From assembly GCA_038373865.1 (NCBI GenBank), contig JAXGGA010002997.1, positions 46,582 through 110,581 on the forward strand: DNA of 64,000 nucleotides, in the 5' to 3' direction. Source of the stretch: Uloborus plumipes (lineage: Eukaryota; Arthropoda; Arachnida; Araneae; Uloboridae). The position numbers and the translations under genes were made by a program. Under the pieces are notes generated by a model. It was not told the DNA's origin and did not search any database. It worked only from the letters and a program-made list of their open reading frames with translations. Positions 24,201 through 36,200 of this stretch are shown piece after piece; position 1 is the first letter of the stretch, and the number at the start of each line of letters is the position of its first letter.

Positions 24201-27200
24201 TAACAACCAATTACTAACAAATGGTGAAGCACTGTGCCGGCTATTTTATGATTTAAAGATTAAGAAATTAACATTGTCATAAAGATGCTTAACAGGCAAC
24301 TAGTAAATATACAGATAATACAAAAACCAAATGTTGTGACCAAACTGAAAATGATCTATGAAAAATGCCAAAATGTATAAGATTAAACGTTGGGCATCTA
24401 AGAGGCAATGACAAGTCGAAAAAGAGTTCAACGAAGAAAAAAATGTTTGATAGTTCTTATGCAGACAGTGAATATGCCAATAAAATACCTGAAGATTGGA
24501 AGTTCCTTCAGGACCAAGTAGGGAAAAGGATGAATTTTATGGGAGGTGAAGACTGACATTTAAAAAAATAGCAAGAAAAGAAACAAACAAGGAAAGGTAA
24601 TAAAAGAAATCAGGAAGAGAAAGCAAAAACAGAAAAACAACGAAGTATGTTATTTGAGTCTTCAATTGACGCTGCATCAAGATTGGATATAGATGAATCA
24701 AAAGCGATCACTTTTGTTAAAGTGATTCGAGTTTTTAAAACTAACACCAATTACTCTTGGTGATGCAGATCATGTTCCTGGTTGTATGTTTAATTCCCAG
24801 GTGCCTATCACGGAGCAACATGGACAGCAAAATGCATTTACTGCTTTAAGAATTTGCTTTCATTAGAAATACTAACTAGCATCTTATGAGATTTTAGCAT
24901 AAAAAATAATTCTGATCATGACAACAATCTATGCAAAATTGTGGGTCAGTATCCCCAGTAGCTGCAATGTGCCTCATAATGACTTACATCTTCTACAAAT
25001 ACTAAAACTATACACAGAAATTGATAGTGAAGTGGCTCTTAGAGCACTTATTAAAAACCTAAAGAAAAACTTTGATATCTATTTGGTGGGATTTGGTTGG
25101 ATCAGCTATTTTTATGGATCGCGTACCTCCAAAGGAAAAAGCTGTCATAGTAAAAGCTTTATAGCGTCCAAATGCCAAAAAGGGCCTTTAAAGACTAAAA
25201 GCCAACCACGTTAAATCTTTTCAGAATAACATTATCATATTTTGTTAAAGAACGGATTTAGAGTCTGTTTACTGTAAGGAAACTGGATAATAATTTTTGT
25301 TAGTTGATGTTCGTACTTGGGCTGAAAGAAATAAATACAATCAAGCTAAGAACTAGTGTCTGCATTGAAGGTAGTAACTGATTGTGCAAAGTGAGCAATT
25401 AAATTAGCAAGTGATTTCAATTTGCAACTTACTAATAATGATGAACAACATCCGCTCATTTTTCAAACAATGGAACATCACGGAAAATAAGCGGCATTGG
25501 TGTTTAAATTTTTTTTAAAGAACTTTTAGCAAAAAGAGTATTTGAGATTGTAATTATTGCACATTGTTAAAGGAAAAGTATTGACAGAAATGTTTTTGTA
25601 TTGAGTAAATTTTATAAAACTTCGTGAAAAAAAAATTACTCAATAAACTAGGTTTTTGAAACATTCAATGATGTTGAGCTGTCACTTAATAATCTTCAAA
25701 TTGCTTAAAATTTTGCAAGATAGTTATTTATACCAAATGTCACAATAATGCGAGTTCAAATTCCAAAATTTTTTTTTCACCATACAATTTTGGGACGGTC
25801 TAATATACATATACAGTGGAGCCCACATAATGGAATAGCCATTTTGCCACGAAAAAATATTCAAATAAGCGGAATATTTCATTACCAGGGATAAAAATAA
25901 TACATTACAGTGGTTTGGTAAATTGAAAATGTATATTCTTTTAACCCATATTCAAATAAACGAGCTCAACTGTAAATATCTTTTTTTTAAAATCACAATT
26001 TGTTTATTTTTAGTGTTAGATTCAAATACATTATTTAATATTGCGCACTTTTAAATGAGTTTAAATTAATTTAATTGAGCTTAGAAACCATACCTTAAAA
26101 ACATATTCACTGTTGACATGTCCAAAGCCAGAATAAGTTGACTGTAAATTATTTAAAGCCTGAAAAAAAAGAAAAAAAAAATACATTTAATAATAAGTTA
26201 TTACTTTTCAATAAAACCAGAATTTACACAGTTGCATCTTTTTCCAGTAGGTCACAAATGAATAAGCCCTTTACACATTCCTTGTGAATATCATGAATAA
26301 TACCTATCCTTGTCATTTTATCTTTTACTTATAAATCAGGGCCGTATTTAAGAAGTGGGTATTTAGGGTTTAAACCCCCTCAAAATTTTTCAAAACTATC
26401 TTATTGCTTTTCATTATACTTAGTTTGCTGAAAACATTGCTATTTTATTTTTTGATTTTTTTTTCAATATTATTTTAAAAATGGAATTGTGATTAAATAA
26501 TTAGACAAATTCAATGCTTTATCTGCATTTTTTATTGTAGTTATTGCTAACACTATTTCTTAAAGGCAATACAGCGCTTTTCTCCAAATTTTGAAAAAAC
26601 CACTAACAAAAGACCCCAAAATTCTTTGAATTTGAAAGTGTCCAACTCTACATTTAAAATATACTATACGTGTCATAAAATATGATTTTCAGTATTATTT
26701 TAATGCACCTAAATGAGTGCACATATCTGCTCTCTTGAGTTGTTAAAAAGACATCGACTATTTAATACAGGTACAAGAAAATTTTGTAGTGCACTCATCA
26801 GACTGTTTTCCTTCACTTAACAGACAAGCTTTATTTTCGCTTTTGCTAAACTTAATGCCGTTAAAGCAGTACCACTTCATTTAAATAACTTAATGTAACA
26901 AAAATCAATAGGATGTAGAAAAGAATTCAATAGATCAAATAGATTTCACAAGAAATGTTTTTTGTAAAACCCTCCCTGAAACAAAAGTCTAGTTACGACC
27001 CTGATACATATATATATAATAGAAATTCAAAGCTAAAGCAGATACTGCCTGTAATAAAAATTCAGTTAACAATCAGAAATAATGCTTTTTACTTTCTTCT
27101 ATATCTATTATATAGAAGAAAGTATTGGTTTCGTAAAAATTTTCGAATGTCGAATTTTGACGGATTTGCACGTTTTGAGGTGCGCTGAGTCCATTTCGAC

Positions 27201-30200
27201 CATTTTTGGAAAATGTCTGTCTGTGTGTGTGTGTGTGTGTGTCTGTCTGTGTGTGAGTCTGTATGTGTGTGACCAGTTTTTGTGGCCGCGCTAGAGCAAA
27301 AACTACTGCATGAAATCGAACAAAAATTTTTTCACATATGCACCACCATGTGAACTGGTGCACCTGACTTTGTTTAGCGAATTCCTCCAAGGGGGGTGGA
27401 GCAATCGCACGTGTTCTGCGCGTGGGTGATTGCTATATCTCAGGAAGTAACCGGCGGAATAAAACGAAAATTGGTCCATAGATAGACCCTACCGAGTACA
27501 GGTGCTGATTCAATTTGCGTGTCAATATCTCGAAGGGGGGTGGAGCAATCGCACGTGTTCTGCGCGTGGGTGATTGCTATATCTCAGGAAGTAACCGGCG
27601 AAATCAAACGAAAATTGGTCCATAGGTAGACCCTACCGAGTACAGGTGCTGATTTAATTTGCGTGTCAATATCTCGAAGGGGGGTGGAGCAATCGCACGT
27701 GTTCTGCGCGGGGGTGATTGCTACATCTCAGGAAGTAACAAGCGGAATCAAACGAAAATTGGTCCATAGATAGACCCTATAGAGTACAGGTGCTGATTCA
27801 ATTTGTGTGTCAGTATCTTGAAGGGGGGTGGAGAAATCGCACGTGTTCTGCGCGGGGGTGATTGCTATATCTCAGGAAGTAACAGGCGGAATCAAACGAA
27901 AATTGGTCCATAGGTAGACCCTATTAAGTACAATCGCTGATTCAATTTGTTTGTCAATATCTCGAAGGGGGGTGGAGCAATCGCACGAGTTCTGCACGAG
28001 GGTGACTGCTATATCTCAGGAAGTAACCGGCGAAATCAAACGAAAATTGGTCCATAGGTAGACCCTATTGAGTACAGGTGCTGATTTAATTTGTGTGTCA
28101 ATATCTCAAATGGGGGTGGAGCAATCAAAAGTGCTTATTTTGTCATTGCACCTACTGTATCTCGGGAAATATTGCTGCGATTTGAATGAAATTTGGAATA
28201 ACACTAACCCAATATGGAAGCAAGCATCGATTAAATTTTGGCGCCAATCGCCCCAGTGGGAGGGTGGGGTGATTTTTGCGCTTAGTCAACAACGCGAAAA
28301 ATTAATTCATTAAAAAATCGCTTTCACGCTATTTAATTATCAAAACAGCTGAAAACTTTCAATGATTTGAAATTTTTAACTGTTGCCAATTTCTTTTTAC
28401 TAACAAATAAAATGTTTGCAATTAATCTAAACAAGGCTTTTGCAATGATTTCCAATTTCGCTCATTGATTCTGCATTTGCAGGGCTATTACGATAATTGG
28501 GAAATTGTAGCTGTCTCCAATTACTTGGGCGAGTACGTATTTTATTTTGTAACCGGAATTCATAAGATAGATATAGAAGAAAGTTTCGTGACGGCCACGA
28601 CAGCTAGTTTGAAGCATATTTTTATGTTAATTTTTAATAAAAAAATTTTTTGTATAAGATCTCATGAAAGTTCTTGTGCAGTGTTTTCTCTTTTTTTCTG
28701 TGTTTATTTTGTTCTCACATAAAACTTAATATAAATTTTATATTCCAGTAATAAAAATTATAAACTATTTAATTAAATTTATTTTATATAAACGTTGACT
28801 ATTTATTGTAACCTAAATAACTATTATAATCACTATAAAAATTTTTAAATATTGAAACTTGGGTTTAAAAAGTAAAACTGTTTTTTAGCCTACTATTCCG
28901 TTAAAAATAAAAGAAAGACGAAAAAAGTGTTAAAAGTGGCTTGATGCATCTAAAAAATATCGCCAACTCAAAAAATATTGCCAAGTCCGAAAAAAATATC
29001 GCCAAGTTGAAAAAATATCGCCAAGTCTGAAAAAAAAGCCAAAAAGAAATAAAAAGGCAAAATGAAAATCGAAAAATTAAAAATTTGAAAGTAGGGAGGG
29101 TATTGAGATGTTCAAACAACCTGTCCCGCGATGCTAACTTTTGAGTGAACACTCCGATTTGAATAAACTTTTTTTGTTCGAAAGATCTTATCAAGGATAC
29201 TTCATTCCCGTATTTACATTTCCGATTTGAACAGTTTTTCGTTCAACATTAAACCGCTCAAGCTAGCTGTCACCCCTAATAACTTTTAAGTGAACAGTCC
29301 GATTTAAATAAACTTTTTTTTTTGTTCCAAGGATCTCAGCAAGGATACTTCATTACCGTATTCAAATTTTCAATTTGAACATTTGTTCGTTCAACATTGA
29401 AACGTTCAAGCAAGCTGTCACCCCTAATAACTTCTGAGTAAACAGTCCGATTTAAATAAACTTTTTTTTTTGTTCCAAGGATCTCAGCAAGGATACTTCA
29501 TTACCGTATTTAAATTTTCAATTTGAACATGTTTTCATTCAACCGTTCAAGCAATCTTTCCCCACCTAATAATTTTTGAGTGAACCGTCCGAATGGAATA
29601 ATTCTTTTTTTTTGTTTGAATGATCTCCGAGAGGCTCAATTCCATACTTTGCTTTTTGATTTGAACCATTTTTCGTTCAATAGTGAACCGTTCAGAAAAA
29701 AAATTTAACATTAGAGCCTACGGGGAATTTAAGTTGAATGTTGATCATGAACTTAAAGTCGGATTTCCTTCAAACTAACTTTGTAGGAAAATGGTTTTGA
29801 TAAATAATGTTTGTAAAGTACTTTTCTGAATAATCTTCTGTGAGGACTCTGATTTCGACTCCGACTCGGCAAACATAGCGGAAATGCAGGCTCAGAAAAA
29901 AAATGACTGACTGTGCAGATGATTTTTTGTTTATTTATTCATTTATTTTATTTTATTTATTATTACTTTTTTCTTTTTTTTTTGGCAGACGATTTTTTTT
30001 GTAACTTTCATTCACGAGGGCATTTTATTTTTTATTTATATTTAACAACTGGCAACGGATTAAAAGTGAAATTCGAGATATTTTATTAACGGACGAGTTT
30101 TCTTTTTCTTTTTTTTCTTTGTTTGATAAAAAGTGTTTTGATGCTCTTTGTACATTTATTTATTTATTTATTTATTTTTAAACGATTGAGGATTTTTTCT

Positions 30201-33200
30201 ATGGAAGATTTGTAACAGTTACATTCTTTAAAAGGTGCGACAAAACTTTATTTATTCGTTTATTTACTTTTTACGTGTCTATTTCATCTGATGAGAGTGG
30301 TATATTTTGCTTTTAGAAATCAGCTTTAAGTGCTAAAAAGGTATGTTTGACATAATTTTCAGTCTCAGATAATCAAGAGAATAATGATCAGATGCTAGAA
30401 TGCCAATGTTGATGTACGGGAAAGTAGGCTCGTTTAGTTCTTGACAGAACTTCTTGTTGAAATCTAACTTCAGTAATTACTCTTGTATACATTTAATCAA
30501 ATTAACATATATATATTTAGAGCAAACCTAACATGGTAGTATCAGTATGGTTAGGATACCTGCACAGCCTTCATAATGATGCCAGGTTAAGTTTTTTTCC
30601 CAACCTGAGTTTTCTGGTATGCCAGAAAGGATAGGCAAGGGTTATTCAAAATCTGAGGATACTCGAGTATTGCAGTATGCCTCTGAATGTTTGGTAATGT
30701 GGTAATAATATGCTTATGAAAGACAGCATTATATGTAACGAAGGGGAAGGGAGTGAGGCATAGTGGTCATCGAGGGGATAGGATCAAATTTGACGAAAAA
30801 AGTGTGACATCATTTATAGACAGCCCCAAAGGAAGAATTTGTAACCTGTCGCATATCGCCTTGAGCTGTAAAGACCAGTGCTTCTAAACCATCATCTGTG
30901 TAGCTGACATCTTCTTTGTTGCATACTTCCATGATTTTTGATAGAATTTGGAGGTCAGAGAGTTTCCCAAAACGTACCATAGCACATCTAGATTGAATGG
31001 GTTCTAAGAAAGACCAAAAAAAAAAAAGCATCATTTTATATTTTTTTATAATATCAACCTATGTTGAAAGTAATTAAATTAAAATTGAGTACTCAAATTT
31101 TCAAACCTATAATTTTATCTGAAGCGTTACATGCTAGGGCAAAACGTGTAGTTTTGGAGTAGATTTCCATGGTTCTTCGGAGGGCTTGTTGAGCTCCTTC
31201 CGTCATACTAATTAAAATAAAAACGAAAATGATAAAATAATGAGGGAAAAAAAAAAAAGAAAAAACATACATATTTAATGGATAAAATGGTAAAAATATA
31301 TCAAAACTGAAGCCTGCATATGGATAAATACATTTGTTTCTCTAAGACAGGAAGAGCAATTCCCTTGAGCTCTTGACCCCTTCTTCCCTTTCAAATAACA
31401 AACCAAATAATCAAAGGTTATTATTTATACTGTGCAAAAATCATACTTTTATTTTATTTAAAAATTTGAGATACCTTTTAACAAAGTATCGTTCAACAAT
31501 GAGCACTGCTTCTAATTGAAGGCTCACCAATATTTCAGCTTAAAATTAGTTTCACAGAATTATAAATCACGTTCTAATTATGTTGGAAAAATCAAATTTT
31601 TTAAAATCAGAAACAGAAAAATCAGGTCTTTCGATTAATATATAAGACTAAAAGGTGCATTTGTATGCAAGCATTTTTTATCCTCCAATTTTAAGGACTT
31701 ATGTGCAAATGTTGTTTTAAATTCAAATGAACTAATAATTAGTGTTTAATAATGTGTTGTTAGTCAAAAGAATCCAATCACATAAAGTGGGTGAAAATTG
31801 AGTTGCAAGATTTCATTACACACATACATACATAGATATATACAGATGAAGATATTGAAAATGTGTTTTACACTAAGTAAGTTTTAACACTGAAAGAAAA
31901 TCAAATTATGCAAAAATAATGTTTAACAAAATAGATTTGTGGCAAAATGAGTATAAGGAAATAATTCATTCTAAAAAAAGAAGTGGGAGAAAAAATAATA
32001 TAAACAAGTAAAAATGATGCAACACACCGCCAACTCGGTTATACAGTACAAATAATGTTTTAAAGGTCTCTAATATCAATATTTAAAGATTGTACAGGAA
32101 AATATTTGGTAACTTTAAATGAGCTAAGAGTATCTACTTGTCACCAGTTGGTAAATAACGGTTTGAACAGGGCCGTCATTTCAAGTTTTTCCAGGGGGGG
32201 GGGGGGGCAAGGGTCCAAACACAATGCAATTTTATCGGAAAACATCAAAAACCACCCCTACTTATATGTAAATATTGTTACAAATCTTGTAAATAGTTGT
32301 TTTTCCTGCCTTGCATCATTTTCACTAGTTTTGGTTTTATCTGGCGACATGTTGCAAAAGTATCTGAAGATATCACTTTTATCATTTGTATACCGGCCCT
32401 ATAACACTTTGTAGTTTTTACACTTGCCCTAACTTTAATAAGCATGAAGACATTTTCGCTCAGAGTGGTTTTTCTTTTTATCACTAGAATTTTCTTGAAT
32501 GGATTATTTAAGTTTGTGAATGAACCGGATTTTGCTAGAATGTTGGAGAAATTTCCTTCCGAGTATAAATAGCCTTGAACACAGTTTTTAGTTAGTTAGT
32601 TCTTTTCAGATTTGATGTCTGACAGACTCGTTTTTATTCGCTCTGACGAACGGTTGTTTTGCTTTTGTAATTTTCTTAATTACTGTTCACGTTGGATACG
32701 TGGTGCTGAGTTACTGTTGAGAGTACAGTGTACTGTTTGCTATCTAATTGCTGGATGTTTAGCAATTGTTTCCTGCTCCTATTGTAAATAAGTGTACATA
32801 CTTGTAAATAAATTTACAGTTATTCATCAAGATTAGAATGCTCATTTAAGAAAGTTGAAGGCGCTACGGACTCGTTACAATATATTGATTTCTCAAAGTC
32901 AGGGGGGGGGGGGCAATTGACCCCCCTAAATGACGGGCCTGGGTTTGAATTTCCCCAACGAGCATTTTTGTGGTATGCGTTAACATTTGGCAAATGATTG
33001 AATCATATTCATATATATATTTTAATATACAGGGTGTCCACTCCAATCGTGGACCAATAGCTAATTTCTAAACCGTTAGAGATAAGCATATAGTTTATTT
33101 AGGAAAAAATCTCCAAATTTTGAAAGGAATTTTAGGTCTATTCAATGTTTTTCAAAAAATCAAATTTTGAAAAAGTTACGGAATTTAAATTTTTATACAG

Positions 33201-36200
33201 CCCCCCAGTCCTATCATTCATATTTAGTAAAACATTCTTGACACTGTAACGTTTAAAACTAAAAAAAAATCACTCCTCTACGACAAAAATTGACCGAGTT
33301 ATGACGTTGAAAAATCAAGATTTTGCATTATTTCATGACGTCATCGAGAGATCACTTAAGGGACCGTATGCGAAATCCTTCAAAATCTTGATTTTTCAAA
33401 ACGTCATAACTCGGTCAATTTTTGTCGTAGAGGAGTGATTTTTTTTTAGTTTTAAACGTTACAGTGTCAAGAATATTTTACTAAATATGATTGATAGGAC
33501 TGGGGGGCTGTATAAAAATTTAAATTTCGTAACTCTTTCAAAATTTGATTTTTTGAAAAACATTGAATAGACCCAAAATTCCTTTCATAATTTGGAGATT
33601 TTTTCCTAAATGAACTATATGCTTATCTCTAACGGTTTCGAAATTAGCTATTGGTCCACGATTGGAGTGGACACCCTGTATATATTCAATATAATATAAG
33701 CAATACAATGTAAGCATTCAATACAATATAGAACAAAATCATAATGCTAGAGCTTCAATTGATGGTGAAAAAAAAATACCTGTCAGCTTCATCCAAAATT
33801 ATGATTTTATGCTTTCCTTTTGGTAAAGTAACTTTCTGCTGAGCAAACATCTTAATTTTATTTCTTACAACTTCAATACCTCTATAACAAAAAAAAAAAA
33901 AAAAAAATGCTTTTATAGTTTCAAAAACTAAGATAAGAAAGCAATATATTGAAAATATTTAGTGGGAAAACAACTATGGAGATTTGTTTAATGGAAATAT
34001 AATGATAACAAGTAAATGTTTAAATACCTGTCATTTGAAGCATTTAGTTCGAGTACTGCATCTTTAAAGCATGGACCAAGCATAATTTTTGCTAAGCACA
34101 AAATTGTTGTTGTTTTGCCAACACCAGGTGGTCCCTAATCGAGATTTTGACTTTTGGAATTAAAAGCACATATTTAAATTTTTCATATACACAAAATTTG
34201 TAAATATAATAAAATCCCAAAATTATATAAATTCATGTACAAGGGTGGAGCGAAAAAAATGAATTTTTGATTTTCGTAAACGGGTACCTTTCATTTATTG
34301 TGTATAAGGCTAAGTATCAATTCTGTAAAATATTTACGTCATCTTTAGTCTGTGCATTTGGCCTTAAGTTTTGACATCTTAGATTTACTTTTTGGTTCAT
34401 TTTGTTATTACTTTAAACTGTGCAACTCTTCGCTAGCTCATGTGGAACTACCCAGGACTCACCACGAGGAGGTACCGCACTTCGAGTCCTACATGTGACC
34501 CCTTCTTTCCAACCAATGCGAGTACGTATTAACGTTTCTTAGATACGTCTTTAACAGTTAAATTGTTCCTTTGTGTCGTAAATTAATCAAATATTTACCT
34601 GTTTCTTTTCCTGTAATCACATACCAATTTTGAAGAGCTTGTGACCTATTGACCTCTTTCAACTGATTGAGTCTTTAATAGAAGTTTATAAAGAGCGCAT
34701 TAAGAAATCATATTTAAATTATTAGCTTCCAGTGATTTTTATAAATATTGTGTAATTAAATTACGTATTAATGGTGTTTAGTAATTTATACATCATGCCA
34801 AGAAATCATATCAATGTATTCTGATTTTTGATTTATGTATGGGATGTATGAAAATAGATTTTTATCTATTTTTGGGATCTGAAGCATTCTCACTTGTTTG
34901 CTTGTTTGTTTTCTAGATTGAGTGTTAATAATACGATTTAAAACAAGTTTATTTATATGCTTCCTCTTATGAACTAACATCGATTAACAGCATATTTCTA
35001 GAGAGCAAAGAATACATTGTTTTGAATGGATGTGAATATAATTTTCTGCTCTTTCCTGGAGAGAGATGAGTGTAACTCTATAATATGACACAAATTCATA
35101 GCTATATTAGTAATGTCTGCACTTCATCTTAAAAGTACAAGGACACTTTTACCGTGAAAGTTACGGACTCTTTTAAAAATTATAGTCTAAAGATTATGTT
35201 TGCTGTACTCAACCATCTGGCTTGGGAAAGCTTTCCTAGACTTCTGTTTCACAATTTTTTTGGATAATTTTCCAGTCAAATCAATCTTGCAGATCTCATG
35301 ATGTTACTGTTGCTCAGTATTTAAATCATTTTTATTGTCACCATCGATCTGACAAACTCCAATGATTTATATTGAACTGCTTTGAAAGTATAACATGTTG
35401 TTTAGCTTCAACTGTTAGGCACAACAAATCACTACGTCCACTGGTAGGTCTATCTAGCTTTTGCAAAAAATGCCGCAAATTAAGTTTATTCAAATGTAAT
35501 TGGCAAATATGCCATTGCAGAGGTCTACCAAGTTTTTTTTCCAGTCCGTATTACACCTTTGTCTTTGTAGTGCATCCATCAAAACCAATGCAAACAATTT
35601 CCAATGCAAAGAAACAATTTACTGTTCCTGACTTTTTTAAGAAATGTAAATATGTGCTCTCATTGGTTAGAAGTAAATGAAGAGCGGGTGGCACTGTGCA
35701 GCCACTTCCTCGTGGTGAGTCCTGGGCACTTTCAATCAGCTAGTGAAGAGTTGAGCAGTTCAAAGAAACAACAAAATGATTGAGAAAATATTTTGAAGGT
35801 ACTTTAAGTAAATATTGAATGGAAATATTAAATTATAAAATGTCTGCTCAATATTGAAAACATCGGATATTTCAGAAAATTTGGATGAACTTGGAGCCTA
35901 TTTCTCAGACTGAAATCATAATCTAAATTGGTTTTAAAAATTCTTTGTATAACTCAAACCTTTCTCTTCCATTTAATAACCATCCATCACTAGTTTTATC
36001 ATTTGCAATATTTTTTTTTTTTTTTAATTTAAAAAATCTAAAAAAAATCAAAACTTTAGGCCAAATGCGCAGACTAAAGATGACGTCGCAAAAGTGAAAT
36101 ATTTTACAAAATTGCTACTTAGCCTTATTCACAGTAAATGAAAGGTACCCGCTTACGAAAATCAAAAATTCTTTTTTTTTGCTCCACCCTAATGTACAGT

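Noticed and set aside
24365..25213. A host gene on the + strand within RFC2 intron 8
   Set aside because: The stretches are broken by stops and lie wholly inside a delimited transposon, so they are probably transposase remains.
27391..29700. CRISPR-like or coding repeat array
   Set aside because: Units are directly adjacent without spacers, and no frame stays open through the array; this is tandem satellite-type DNA in an animal genome.
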